A stretch of DNA of 64,000 nucleotides from Tillandsia leiboldiana (GCA_029204045.2 CM055074.1:15799164-15863163), one strand, 5' to 3'; positions 1-11,357 are shown, counted from the stretch's first letter. Made by a program: numbers and translations. The notes: generated by a model not told the origin, from the letters alone.

Positions 1-1038
1 ACCCGTGTACCCCACGCGACGGTGGCGTTAGGAATGGGGGCCCTCATGGGTGGGGGGTGTGAGCGGTGATGTCGAGGCAGGTGCTCGGCGGCCGATGCAG
101 GTGCTCGGCGGTGGACATCGGGAAAGGTGCCCGATGTTGTTTTGATACAGGGTGTGGTTAACGCGGACGATGCATGAGAGGGATGGTTGCTCCGGTTTTT
201 GTGGTTTGCCCTATTTTGTTTCTCTTATGCTTATCATGCTATTTCTAGTCACTGACTTCCCACTCCGTGACAAGTTCGTCCAGGGGCGAGTGCTAGGGCA
301 CCGGTGAGGCCGCGAGAGTGTTGTTCTGACTTTTAGTGACTTCAGATACAGTGACTCTTCTTTCCCTTTTCTTTTATTACTCATGCTAGCTAGTTGTGGA
401 TTGCGACACCCCCGTGGGGTCGAAGGTGATGTTGCCTTTTCCCTTTTTCGAATAAACGAATGATTGTTACATTCTTTCTTACTTGGCCATTTTAAACAAC
501 GAAAAGCAAAGAAAACCGTTTGCAAAAACTACTTTTAAAACGTGGGTGTCATGTGGGCACCGAATTTTACAAACCTTGTGGAATTTATGTGTTTGCGAAC
601 TGTTTTCACAAAGTTCGGCATCGAGTGGGTGCCGTTGTCAAACCCTGTGGATTTATGTGGCTTTCAAACGGTCTTTCCTAAAATGATGGCATCGTGTGGA
701 TGCCGCTTTCAAAACCTTGTCATTATTTATCCTTTCAAAACATCGGCCTCTATGTTCTAAGTGAATACTAGAATGTCATGTGAGTTGTTTGGTTGTATGT
801 GTACGAGACCCCAACTGATGCGGTTAGAGATTGTATGTGCTACACCTTGTGAGACACTTTGTAATTGAGACGCCGTGCATATACAAAGGAGACTCTGCCC
901 ATTTGCAGAGTGAATTTGTGTATGCGGCGGGTCTGGACACGCACCGGGGAGCATTGGTTTACAAAAAAAAAATATATGGCTGAATTAGGGGCATCGGTGG
1001 CTCCTCTTCCGCGCGATCCGAACCCCCGGGGCGTGACA
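1..1038 (+). repeat. 5' LTR of gypsy A (3' part only)
   Basis: This matches the last kilobase of the 3' LTR (about 7604-8647) and ends in GGGGCGTGACA directly before the primer-binding site. It differs from the 3' LTR at fifteen or more single bases by eye, for example CATGAG versus CAGGAG near 172 and GATGCGG versus GATGTGG near 819. The same 5'/3' differences recur in copy B. Three degenerate units of about 71 bp (545-704) each form a small hairpin. Confidence 0.9.
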
Positions 1039-1273
1039 GATTAAGATGGTATCAGAGAGGTATACTTTAACCACAACAGTCGGGGCCTAACATCCACGGG
1101 GCGCAATACTCTGGCTACTGATTAATAAAGTAAACTAGGGGATATATAAGTAAAACGCGAGTGCTCGTTGAGGGAAAGGGGGGATTAGTGTTGTTCTTCC
1201 TTTCAGGGCCAGCGTTTGCGGTGTTCCGTTTTGTTTAAACTAGGAGTAACTGGTTCGTGCAAATGTTCAGATC
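1039..1273 (+). other. Leader with tRNA-Met primer-binding site, gypsy A
   Basis: TGGTATCAGAG at 1047-1057 complements the 3' end of plant initiator tRNA-Met, the usual minus-strand primer of these elements. It lies eight bases after the LTR end. The rest of the leader up to the gag ATG at 1274 has no recognisable gene. Confidence 0.85.
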
Positions 1274-4200
1274 ATGGCCAGGACTAGATCCACTGCCGAG
1301 GACACGGGGGCGGACGCAGCGGTAATGACGACCGCGGAGAACCAGCTCCTGAGGCAGCAGCTACGGGAGATGGCGGGGCAGTTGGCAGCCCTGACCGACC
1401 ACGTGCGCCAACTGACACAGCAACAGCAGGCCGCTGCGACGGCGGAGGTTGCCCTGGGCCCTCTCCCGGGGCCAGCTGCACCGGCGATGGGACCGCCGAC
1501 GATGGAGGCCGAGGGGGGGGCTGCCCCTACCCGGGTCTCGGCGCCTAAGGTGCCCTTAACCCAACCGACGGCGCCAGAGGTGGCCCCTTCGGCGGCAACG
1601 GCAAGACCGGCGCCGACACCGATCGTCGGTGTTGCTCCGAGTGAGACGGTAGTGCTACCCACTCCTGCCGCGACCGCCAACGTCGCGAAGGAAGGGGCGA
1701 TTCTACCAAACGAGCGAGACCGCGTGCGCGCCAACCTGGCCAACTTCAAGAAGTACGACCCGCCTGTGTTCGAGGGGGACACGACAGACCCCTGGGTCGT
1801 GGAGAAGTGGGTGGATACAATGGAGAAATTATTTGAGGACCTATTGATGGAAGACCACGAGCGGATCCCCCTGGCTGCCCACTTTCTCGAGGGGAATGCC
1901 CGCATTTGGTGGAAGACTGTACGTCCCGGCTCTGCGACGGGCTCTACCCTTCCGTCATGGACTACCTTTAAACAGCAGCTGTTCGGGGCGTTCTTTACCA
2001 ACAGCGTGAAGAAACAACTGGAGGACGACCTCAACCACATCAGGCAGGGAACCAAAACAGTAATGGAGTACCAGAGGGAGTTCGTGAGACTGGCGAACTG
2101 TGTCCCGTTCGTCATTCGGGATGAATCTCATAAGGCGCAACTGTTTGTGGATGGATTGAGGACTGACATTTTCCAAGTGGTGGACGCGGTAGATCTGCAT
2201 ACCTTTCAGAAGGTGGTCGACCGAGCCACCATTGTTGAGCGAGGCTTTGCCGTCACGCGCGCCCGAAGGGAAGGCCCCCACCAGCAAGACGACAGGAAGC
2301 GGACTCAGACGACTTCAGGGGGAGGGGGCTCCTCTAGCGGGAATCGGCCCTCTAAGCGGTGGAGGCCCCAGCAGAGGACCAGGGGAGCGCCAGGAGAGGG
2401 ACAACGCTCAGACGATCGGCCTTGCGTGATCTGCGGCGGGGTGCACCGAGTGATGGAATGCTCCAAGAGACAGGACCATTGCTTCCGATGTGGCAAGCAG
2501 GGGCACTTGCGTTTCAACTGCCCCCTAAACCAAGGCACCGCATCTTCAGCAGCCTCCGTGCCGTCACCCCAGCACGCAGGGCGAGGGAAAGCTCCGATGG
2601 CGTCGGCCCCCAGACCGCCAGCACCCCGATCTGCAGGGGACAGGCCACCACCTTCGGGAGGCCGCGTCTACTCGATGAGTCAGCAGGAGACACGCCCGTC
2701 TGAGCACGTCGTCGCAGGTATCACTCTTGCTTCTGTTTATCGCGCTAGAACCCTTTTTGACACCGGGGCGACCCTCTCGTTTATGTCTCGTGACTTCGCA
2801 CTGACCCATGGTTTTGAGTTGAGACCCTTACCCAGTGTGATGACTGTACACACCGCGGGGGGATCCCTGGAGGCTCGCAATCTTGTACCTTCCTGCCCTA
2901 TAAGGATGGGAAGGCTCCCGTGCCCCTGGGATCTGGTAGTCATTCCATTGAAAGAGTATGATGTAGTGCTCGAAATGGATTGGCTCACGTGGTACTTTGC
3001 AGTCATCGACTGCGAGAAGCGCGAGGTGCGGCTGCTGTACCCCGATTTTCCGGAGAACGTGTACTTGGCATGCAAGAGCGTTTCCTTCTCTTCCATCATT
3101 CCTGCATCGCGAGCCAGGAAACTGGTTGAGGGTGGGTGTATGGCCTACTTGGCGTCGGTGGTTCTGGCCACTGGACCCTTTACGGCACTCTCCGACATCC
3201 CCGTGGTGAGGGACTTCCCAGATGTCTTTCCGGCCGAACTACCTGGTTTACCCCCCGAGCGAGAAGTTGTTTTTCCAATTGAGCTTCCACCCGGCACACG
3301 ACCAATCACGAAGGCCCCCTACAGGATGGCCTTCGCGGAGCTGAAGGAACTTAAGGCGCAGCTGCAGGACCTTCTGGACAGGGGGTTTATCAGACCGAGT
3401 GTGTCCCCTTGGGGCGCACCTGTTCTCTTTGTGCGAAAGAAAGACGGGAGCTTGCGGTTGTGCATCGACTACCGGGAAATCAATAAGGTCACAGTGAAAA
3501 ACAAGTATCCCCTACCTAGGATTGATGACCTCTTTGACCAGCTGCGGGGTGCAACAGTCTTCTCAAAGATTGACCTGCAGTCGGGCTACCACCAGCTCAG
3601 AGTTCAAGACGAGGATATTCCGAAGACGGCATTCCGGACTCGGTATGGCCACTACGAGTTCACAGTGATGCCATTCGAGCATACCAATGCCCCAGCAGTG
3701 TTCATGGACATGATGAACCGGGTTTTTAGACCCTTCCTGGATCAGTTCGTGGTGGTCTTCATCGACGACATCCTGATCTACTCCACCACCGATGAGAAAC
3801 ACGAGGAGCACCTACGAATTGTTCTGCAGACTCTTAGGGAGCAGGAGTTGTTCGCAAAACTTAAGAAATGCGAGTTTTGGCTTCGCGAGGTGGGATTTCT
3901 AGGGCATATCATTTCAACAGTGGGAATCGCAGTGGATCCCAAGAAGGTGGAGTCGGTGACCGACTGGCCCCAGCCGACCACGGTGACAGAGATGCGCAGC
4001 TTCCTGGGCCTTGCAGGGTACTACAGGCGTTTCGTGGAAGGTTTCTCGAAGATTGCGACCCCTCTGAACCGCCTAACCCGGAAAGAAGTAAAGTTCATTT
4101 GGACGACCCAATGCCAAGAAAACTTTGAAGAACTTAAGAAGCGGTTAACAAGAGCGCCTGTGCTTGCCTTACCAACACCCGGGGAAGACTACGAAGTTTA

Positions 4201-4795
4201 CTGCGATGCATCGCGAATAGGACTGGGAGGAGTACTAATGCAGCAAGGAAGAGTCATAGCCTATGCCTCAAGGCAACTCAAGGATTACAAGCAGAACTAC
4301 CCGATCCATGACTTGGAGCTTGCCGCAGTGGCCTTCGTTCTGAAACTGTGGAGGCACTATCTCTACGGTGTGCATTGCAACGTGTTCTCGGACCACCAAA
4401 GCCTTAAGTACCTTTTCACCCAGAAGGAGCTTAACCTACGGCAGAGGAGGTGGTTGGAGCTACTGAAGGATTACGACTTAACCATCCAATACCACCCGGG
4501 GAAAGCAAACGTGGTAGCTGATGCCCTAAGCAGGAAGGGACAAGCAGAAGGAACTTTGGCGGGCACGATCACGCAGCAGAATGACTTGATCGCGGAGTTC
4601 TCACGACTGAGATTGGAGGTGGTACCAGCAGGGACGGTCGAGCGACTTTTGTCTTTAACAGTCGCGCCGACCCTATTGGAGAGGATTCGAGAAGGCCAAG
4701 GTGCGGATCCACAGCTACAGCTGGAACGAGATAAGATTTCACCGGAACAGAAGGGAGACTTTGCAGTGGGGACAGACGGCACCCTTCGGTTCTGA
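1274..4795 (+). CDS. Gag-protease-reverse transcriptase-RNase H polyprotein, gypsy A
   Basis: This 1173-residue frame starts at the first ATG after the primer site. A Q-rich N-terminus and a Pro/Ala-rich linker lead to the Gag core (about residues 145-330, with an FLEGNARIWW-like motif near 205). A CCHC knuckle follows at 403-416 (C-X2-C-X4-H-X4-C), the aspartic protease DTG at 496-498, reverse transcriptase with its IDD catalytic pair at D831/D832, and RNase H with an early Asp near 978. The proteins would form particles and copy element RNA into DNA in the cytoplasm. The frame ends at a TGA (4793-4795) where related elements read straight on into integrase. CGA to TGA by deamination of a methylated CpG is the likely cause. 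It is therefore a truncated polyprotein, well formed up to RNase H. Confidence 0.92.
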   Translation: MARTRSTAEDTGADAAVMTTAENQLLRQQLREMAGQLAALTDHVRQLTQQQQAAATAEVALGPLPGPAAPAMGPPTMEAEGGAAPTRVSAPKVPLTQPTAPEVAPSAATARPAPTPIVGVAPSETVVLPTPAATANVAKEGAILPNERDRVRANLANFKKYDPPVFEGDTTDPWVVEKWVDTMEKLFEDLLMEDHERIPLAAHFLEGNARIWWKTVRPGSATGSTLPSWTTFKQQLFGAFFTNSVKKQLEDDLNHIRQGTKTVMEYQREFVRLANCVPFVIRDESHKAQLFVDGLRTDIFQVVDAVDLHTFQKVVDRATIVERGFAVTRARREGPHQQDDRKRTQTTSGGGGSSSGNRPSKRWRPQQRTRGAPGEGQRSDDRPCVICGGVHRVMECSKRQDHCFRCGKQGHLRFNCPLNQGTASSAASVPSPQHAGRGKAPMASAPRPPAPRSAGDRPPPSGGRVYSMSQQETRPSEHVVAGITLASVYRARTLFDTGATLSFMSRDFALTHGFELRPLPSVMTVHTAGGSLEARNLVPSCPIRMGRLPCPWDLVVIPLKEYDVVLEMDWLTWYFAVIDCEKREVRLLYPDFPENVYLACKSVSFSSIIPASRARKLVEGGCMAYLASVVLATGPFTALSDIPVVRDFPDVFPAELPGLPPEREVVFPIELPPGTRPITKAPYRMAFAELKELKAQLQDLLDRGFIRPSVSPWGAPVLFVRKKDGSLRLCIDYREINKVTVKNKYPLPRIDDLFDQLRGATVFSKIDLQSGYHQLRVQDEDIPKTAFRTRYGHYEFTVMPFEHTNAPAVFMDMMNRVFRPFLDQFVVVFIDDILIYSTTDEKHEEHLRIVLQTLREQELFAKLKKCEFWLREVGFLGHIISTVGIAVDPKKVESVTDWPQPTTVTEMRSFLGLAGYYRRFVEGFSKIATPLNRLTRKEVKFIWTTQCQENFEELKKRLTRAPVLALPTPGEDYEVYCDASRIGLGGVLMQQGRVIAYASRQLKDYKQNYPIHDLELAAVAFVLKLWRHYLYGVHCNVFSDHQSLKYLFTQKELNLRQRRWLELLKDYDLTIQYHPGKANVVADALSRKGQAEGTLAGTITQQNDLIAEFSRLRLEVVPAGTVERLLSLTVAPTLLERIREGQGADPQLQLERDKISPEQKGDFAVGTDGTLRF

Positions 4796-6111
4796 GGGCG
4801 GATTTGCGTGCCTGATCTGCCGGACCTAAAGAAGGAAATCCTGACTGAAGCACATTGCGCCCCCTACGTGGCGCACCCCGGAGGCACCAAGATGTACCGG
4901 GATCTCCGACAGACCTTCTGGTGGCCAAGATTGAAGGGAGACGTGACGCTGTTTGTGGCACACTGCTTGATTTGCCAACAGGTGAAAGCCGAGCATCAAC
5001 GACCGGCGGGGAAATTGCAGCCTCTACCCGTGCCCGAATGGAAATGGGACCAAATCACGATGGACTTCGTCACCGGATTTCCACGTTCGCAGCAGGGACA
5101 CGACGCCATCTGGGTTGTCGTGGATCGGTTAACAAAGTCAGCTCATTTCCTACCCATCCACACGACCTGGACACGCGACCGGCTGGCTCAAGTCTACATC
5201 AACGAGATTGTGAGGCTACACGGGGTGCCGACATCGATTACTTCGGACAGAGACACAAGGTTCGTTTCGAACTTTTGGCAGAGTCTACAACGAGCCTTGG
5301 GGACCAAGTTACACTTTAGCTCAGCCTTTCACCCCCAGACGGATGGGCAATCCGAGCGGGTGATTCAGATACTCGAGGACATGCTCCGAGCTTGCGTACT
5401 GGATTTGGGAGACGGATGGTCGCGCTACCTACCCCTTGCAGAGTTCGCTTATAACAACAGCTACCAAGCAAGCATCCAGATGGCGCCGTACGAAGCATTG
5501 TACGGCAGACGCTGTAGATCCCCGATCTGTTGGGACGATCTGGGGGAGCGAAAGTTTTTGGGGCCGGACTTGGTGGTTGAGACTGAGGAAAAGGTGCGCC
5601 TCTCAGGCGACGATTGGCGACCGCCCAGAGCCGGCAGAAGAGCTATGCAGACCGGAGACGTCGCGACTTGGAATTCCAGGTGGGAGAGCACGTGTTGTTG
5701 CGGGTGTCGCCGTCAAAAGGGGTGAAGCGGTTTGGGTTGAGAGGCAAGTTAAGCCCACGGTACGTGGGGCCGTTTGAGATTCTGGAGCGCATCGGCCCGG
5801 TAGCCTACCGCCTCGCCCTACCACCGAACCTTGACCGAGTTCATGATGTGTTCCACGTATCCATGCTTCGGAAGTACCTCCCCGACCCATCGCGAGTGCT
5901 CGACGTCTCCGCAATTGAGCTTAAAGAGGACTTAAGTTTCGCGGAAGTACCGGTACGGATCCTAGCCCGAGAGGACAAAAAGCTGCGAAGTCGGACAATT
6001 CCCTACGTGAAGGTGCTTTGGAGCAATCAGGAAGAGCGTGAGGCAACTTGGGAACCCGAATCAAAGATGAGGGAGTGCTACCCGGACCTCTTCGCCGCGG
6101 GGGAAGTATAA
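4796..6111 (+). pseudogene. Integrase and chromodomain part of gypsy A pol (broken)
   Basis: It continues in the same frame after the TGA at 4793. The integrase zinc finger (H-H-C-C, about 4850-4980) is followed by the catalytic core: Asp codons at 5063 and 5246 and Glu at 5354, with 35 residues between the last two (DD35E). The reading then changes frame between about 5594 and 5614, most simply by loss of one base. The second part holds the GPF/Y module (about 5770-5830) and a chromodomain (about 5938-6085), ending at TAA 6109-6111. Chromodomains of this lineage are thought to steer integration to marked chromatin. Stop plus frameshift make this copy non-functional as sequenced. Copy B has both lesions, so they are not random errors of one contig. 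Confidence 0.9.
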
Positions 6112-6129
6112 GTTTCGGGGACGAAACTT
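6110..6129 (+). other. Inverted repeat overlapping the pol stop codon
   Basis: AAGTTTCG and CGAAACTT flank a GGGA loop. The left arm overlaps the TAA stop. The same motif occurs in copy B (21,546-21,565) and, with an AGGA loop on the sense strand, before the 3' LTR of element F (61,296-61,311). It lies between pol and the 3' LTR; its role is unknown to me. Confidence 0.8.
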
Positions 6130-6420
6130 GTTTTTAGCGGTGAGTGGTGTAAGACCCGGTCTTTCCTAAACCCTTCTTGTCACCCTCTTCTTGTAATGTC
6201 AGACCGAGGGCCTCATTTTTGGTGTTTTTCCGGACAGACCGTCGGGGCCCGCAGATAATTTTAGGCGGTAGAGCTCGCGGAGCGGAGCGCGCGGGCGCGA
6301 TCGGTTTCAATTTCCGACTTCCGGTTCGATCAGAATTAATTCGCGAAGTTGGGGCCCCCTTGGGCGCCCCGGGATCTGTGCTGGCGACCCGCACGTCTTT
6401 TGAGGTAAACCCTAACTTTT

Positions 6421-6430
6421 TATATATATA
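6421..6430 (+). promoter_or_regulatory. TATA box of gypsy A 3' LTR
   Basis: TATATATATA lies about 275 bp into the LTR, downstream of a T-run and upstream of the GC-rich repeats. It fits the RNA polymerase II promoter of the LTR. Confidence 0.6.
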
Positions 6431-6706
6431 GCCGGATGGGAATAGGAAATTAGGGTTCCTTCCTTTGGCCGCCTCTTTTCTTTTTCTTCTTCCCTCGTAG
6501 CCGCCGGCAAGGAGTAACCGAGGACTCGGGCGAGGGTGGACCGGTGGAGCAAGCGGACGATCCCTCTCCTTCCCCCTCTTTCGCGCATCGAGGTGAGTCG
6601 GGGGTGCGTTCTTTTTCGTATTCGAGTTTCTTTGCTTTTGTGGTCACGAGGAGGGAGGGGGGGCGGTGCCGTCGCGCACCGCCGTGCGCGGGGCCGGTCG
6701 CGGGTG

Positions 6707-7205
6707 GGGGGCCCGCGCGGGCTGGTGCCGCGCGGGTCGCCCCGCACCGCGGGCAGCGCACCCGCGCGGCGCTTGTCCGCGCGGGGCCGCCCGCAGGAGG
6801 GGCGCCCGCGCGGGCTGGTGCCGCGCGGGGTCGCCCCGCACCGCGGGCAGCGCACCCGCGCGGCGCCTGGCCGCGCGGGGCCGCCCGCAGGTGGGGCGCC
6901 CGCGCGGGCTGGTGCCGCGCGGGGTCGCCCCGCACCGCGGGCAGCGTACCCGCGCGGCGCCAGGCCGGGCGGGGCCGCCCGTAGGTGGGGCGCCCGCCGC
7001 GGGCTGGTGCCGCGCGGGGTCGCCCCGCACCGCGGGCAGCGCACCCCGCGCGGCGCCTGGCCGCGCGGGGCCGCCCGCAGGTGGGGCGCCCGCGCGGGCT
7101 GGTGCCGCGCGGGGTCGCCCCGCACCGCGGGCAGCGCACCCGCGCGGCGCTTGGCCGCGCAGGGCCGCCCGCAGGAGGGGCGCCCGCGCGGGTTGGTGCC
7201 GCGCA
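6707..7205 (+). repeat. 94-bp GC-rich tandem repeat in LTR
   Basis: There are about 5.3 units of roughly 94 bp, each with the palindrome GCCCGCGCGGGC, a GGTGCCGCGCGGGG block and a GGCCGCCCGCAGG block. The extreme GC content leaves long open frames in several phases on both strands; these are by-products and not genes. Confidence 0.9.
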
Positions 7206-8647
7206 GGGCTGTGCCCAGGCGGAGTGTGCGCCGCACGGGCCGGTGCCGTGCGGGGAACTCCGCCGCACGTTGTTGGGAGTCGGTGTGAGTTTCGGACCCC
7301 TAAGTCTTGACTTGCCCATGTTCCTTCAGGAGTGCGGGACGCTGTTGGCGACTGGTGCACGGACGCGGACGGGACGAACGCAGGACGACGCACACAAGGT
7401 GGGTACATTCCCGGGGATTGTGGGAATAGGAATTAACTGATAGAAATAGTATGTTGGGGCAAGTTTGAATTGTTAGTCTCCTTCTGTTTATGCACTAACC
7501 CTGTATATTATTGCACTTAATATCAATCTGAGGCTCAAGTTTTGCTACACGCACACCAGCGGTTGGCCACCGCAAGGGTGTGCTTTTCCGGAAAAGTGGT
7601 ACGTTGACCCGTGTACCCCACGCGACGGTGGCGTTAGGAATGGGGGCCCTCATGGGTGGGGGGTGTGAGCGGTGATGTCGATGGCAGGTGCTCGGCCGGC
7701 CGAGGCAGGTGCTCGGCAGTGGACATCGGGAAAGGTGCCCGAGTTGTTTTTGATACAGGGTGTGGTTAACGCGGACGATGCAGGAGAGGGATGGTTGCTC
7801 CGGTTTTTGTGGTTTGCCCTATTTTTGTTTCTCCTTATAACTTATCATGCTATTTCTAGTCACTGACTTCCCACTCCGTGACAGGTTCGTCCAGGGGCGA
7901 GTGCTAGGGCACCGGTGAGGCCGCGAGAGTGCTGTTCTGACTTTTTAGTGACTTCAGATACAGTGACTCTTCTTCCCTTTCTTTTATTACTCATGCTAGC
8001 TAGTTGTGGATTGCGACACCCCCGTGGGGTCGAAGTGGATGTTGCCTTTTCCCTTTTTCGAATAAACGAATGATTGTTACATTCTTTCTTACTTGGCCAT
8101 TTAAACAACGAAAAGCAAAGAAAACCGTTTGCGGAAAACTACTTTTAAAACGTGGGTGTCGTGTGGGCACCGAATTTTACAAACCTTGTGGAATTTATGT
8201 GTTTGCGAACTGTTTTCACAAAGTTCGGCATCGAGTGGGTGCGTTGTCAAACCCTGTGGATTATGTGGCTTTCAAACAGTCTTTGCTAAAACGATGGGCA
8301 TCGTGTGGATGCCGCTTTCAAAACCTTGTGATTATTTATCCTTTCAAACATCGGCCTCTATGTTCTAAGTGAATACTAGAATGTCAAGTGAGTTGTTGGT
8401 TGTATGTGTACGAGACCCCAACTGATGTGGTTAGAGATTGTATGTGCTACACCGTGTGAGGACACTTTGTAATTGAGACGCCGTGCATATACAAAGGAGA
8501 CTCTGCCCGCTTGCAGAGTGAATTTGTGTATTCGGCGGGTCTGGACACGCAACCGGGGAGCATTGGTTTACAAAAAAAAAAAATATGGCTGAATTAGGGG
8601 CATCGGTGGCTCCTCTTCCGCGCGATCCGAACCCTCGGGGCGTGACA

Positions 8648-11357
8648 GTAGCCTGAGCAACTAGGCGTGCTTTGTTCCTGATAATGGTACCATCCTCATT
8701 TTTCTTATTCTTGAAAATCCATTTAGTACCAATCACGTTGTGTTGCTTCGGTGGCTTCGTTAGTTCCCAGACTTGTTTCTTTCGAACTGATGGAGCTCTT
8801 TCCTGCATTGCTTCAATCAGTAGTCATCCTGAAGAGCTTCATCGACGTTCTTTGGTTCTATCATGGACACGTAACATGCGACTCCACAAACCAACTGTCT
8901 CCGAGTCCTGACTCCTTCTTGTGGGTCTCCATAATGTTTAGTTCCGATGATACCTTGGACGATACTAGCGTTTGAGGTAACGGAGTACTCGGATAGGACA
9001 TGTGATGATTCCTGCTATCAGATAAACTAGAGAACCATTAGATTGCATCAACTTTATCGAAAGAATTATTATGAGAAGATGCATTTACAGGAGTATCATC
9101 ATCTAGAGACATATCAGGGTAGATTTATCATATGCAAAGTGTAAAGCTTCATCTACTTAACATTAATAGATTCTACCAGCATTTTAGATTCCAGGTTAAA
9201 TACCCGATATGCTCGTTGCTGTAGAAATAACCCATGAAGATCCCTTCGTCACTTCGAGAGTCGAATTTACCAAGATTTTCGCGATCACGACAAATGATAT
9301 AAACAAACTCCCAAAGATTCGAAAATATTTGATATTCGGTTTTCTACAAAACCATAGCTCATATGGTGGATTTAAAGTTTCCGGGCGCAAATACACTCGA
9401 TTAATTATATAGCGGGCGGTGTTCACAGCTTCAGCCCAAAAATGTAACGGAAGGAGTTTCCGGCTATGAAGCATAAACACGCACCATCTCTTGAACAAAC
9501 CTGTTTTTGCGCTCGACTACACCATTCTGCTGAGGTGTATAGGGTTGGAGAATTCATGTTTATGCCGTTGGAAGTGCAAAAATCAAGAATTTAGAATTGA
9601 TGAATTCTCCACCTCTATCACTTCGAACAACGAACGATCTTTTCATTTCTTTCAATCATAATACGATGACAACCTCATGAAAAGAGTCGAAAGTATCCGC
9701 TTTCTCTTTTAAAAATGTTACCCATGAATATCTAGAAGAAATCTCAACCAAAAGAAAAATATACCATTTACCTCCCAATGATGGTTTGACGAGGTCGGCC
9801 ATTAAGTCCATGTGCAGTAATTCTAAGGGCAGATTGTACCAACGTGGTTCAAGTTCTTGTGTGCAGCCCTTGATTGTTTTCCTTTAGACAACTCCACACA
9901 CAATGTTTTCTTTAAATGAAAGTTTAGGAACCCCCTTAAACCACGTCTTTGTTTGAAATCCTTGCTAGTTCTTTAAAATTTATGTGACCTAGTCTTTCAT
10001 GCCAAAGAGTTCCGTTATCAAAGTGAAACTTGGTTACAATTTCAAAAAATTTGTGTTAAAGCAATATAGCAATTATTTCATATCTAACCCTTTCAAAAAG
10101 AATAATTTACCATAAGTTACAGGACATTCAATCGCTGAAAAGTAAAGACAAGGGAAAGAATTCACCTTTGCGTACCCAAACCTTTTGAGTTTTGGAGTGC
10201 GTTGGCAATGATGTGAAGTTATTTTCCTTGGTGAAAACGTCTGTATGATTGAATGCTTTTCATGATGACATCGTCTTGTGGGGGAAAACTACCAAGGCTT
10301 TTTTTCCTTTAGAAAGGTACTCCTTTGATTTCCGGGGAATCACCTTTTGGTAGTTGTTGCAAGAGGTGCTTGATTTGCTTGTTTTGCTCCAACTTGCAAT
10401 TTCTTCTTATGTGCCCTTGCAAAACCACAACGAAAACATACCGTGAACATGACGACCCGAAGTAGGTGAGGTCAGGTTGTTGTCGTTGATTGCAGTGAAT
10501 TCCGTCGTCGGATGAGGAGATACCCGACTGGGGCACAAAACTGTTCCCAACCGAACTAGGACCGTCTCCAGTTCGATTGTATCCAAGGCCGAAACGGTTT
10601 GTTTTGACCAAGACCAAGCATTTTATCCAACTTGCTCCTTCTGAAGAAATCGCTTTAAATCATCCTTAAGTTGGAAATGGTCTTCGTATTTCCATTTTTT
10701 CTGTCAAGCCTCGGAGTAGAGCGTCAAGAAGTAACTTGCTTTTATCAACCATTTTTAAGGGTCTTCTCGTCTCGAATGCTCATTTTTTCTCTGAAGGAAA
10801 CATTTACTTTGATCAAATATCCCTTTCCACTTCAAGACCGTTTGAGAGAGAAGTGCCCTTTTTACTTCTTCTTCGAATCCTGCAATCTCCCTCTCAAACC
10901 CTTGTTTTGCTTTGCCAGTTTCTTTGAATCCTTTAAAAGTTTATGGTAGGCAAAAGCAACCAGTCTCACCTTCGGAATTACTCGATTCATTGTCCGTTGC
11001 ATTCTTTTCAACTTGGGAGGAGTTGGACAATGAATCGGATGTACTTGCATAAAGCACAGCGAAAGGTGAAGTTGTGGGACGCGGGAACGCGTTTGCGTTG
11101 TTTTCCTTCATCACTGAAGATGACTCATTTGACGTTGATGTGTCATCCCAAGTGACGGCTTGCATCGCTTTCTTCTTTTGACGGATTCTTATTGGGACAC
11201 TCCGTGAGATATGGCCGTATCCTCGGCACTTGAAGCATGGGACTTGTCCCTGCCGAGCTTTTCTTATCCTTTGAAAAAAATTCTTTGCTTTTTGACTTGT
11301 CTAGCTTGAAGAAACTTTGCCTTTCTTCGACTTTACGAAGGATGAAGTTTTACTTGG
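8648..11357 (-). pseudogene. Error-rich second copy of copia 1 integrase and gag (contig end)
   Basis: It is collinear with 24,081-26,797 and on the same strand. From left to right it holds the RT start and integrase (about 8648-10,130), then gag with a CCHC knuckle and coiled-coil part (about 10,150-11,357). Where the other copy keeps a long integrase frame, this one is broken every few hundred bases, mostly by one-base gains and losses in homopolymers. It ends at the 100-N gap in the middle of gag. I infer the raw end of a contig that overlaps the next contig, and not a second decayed element. Both copies lack the copia protease. Confidence 0.8.

Larger units (their letters stand above)
1..8647 (+). 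mobile_element. Ty3/gypsy Tekay-like chromovirus, copy A (5' end outside window)
   Basis: The order is partial 5' LTR (1-1038), tRNA-Met primer site, gag-PR-RT-RNase H, integrase with chromodomain, and 3' LTR (6148-8647). The chromodomain after integrase and the 2.5-kb LTRs ending TG...CA point to the Tekay/Del lineage of plant chromoviruses. The 3' LTR is followed by GTAGC and then copia sequence, exactly as for copy B (13,738-24,080). A carries an in-frame stop and a frameshift before the chromodomain, both also present in B. It is probably the same genomic element as B, assembled twice. Element identity is sure; its status as an independent copy is doubtful. Confidence 0.9.
6148..8647 (+). 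repeat. 3' LTR of gypsy A (2500 bp)
   Basis: It begins TGTAAGACCC and ends GGCGTGACA, followed by GTAGC. It holds a TATA-like tract (6421-6430), a block of 94-bp GC-rich tandem repeats (about 6707-7205) and the three-hairpin zone near 8150-8310. From about 7600 on it differs from the B copy by many one-base insertions and losses, as expected near an unpolished contig end. Confidence 0.92.

Noticed and set aside
6589..7330. Possible intron in the Tekay leader (GAG|GTGAGT at about 6590 to TTCCTTCAG at about 7330)
   Set aside because: The splice-like sites exist, but the interior is extremely GC-rich, unlike plant introns. There is no transcript evidence.
6412..7408. Long open frames on both strands in the GC-rich LTR block (also 13,898-15,320 and 21,570-22,989)
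   Set aside because: They are products of the 94-bp tandem repeat with almost no A/T for stop codons. Several phases are open at once, proteins are low-complexity Arg/Ala/Pro/Gly, and there is no homology.
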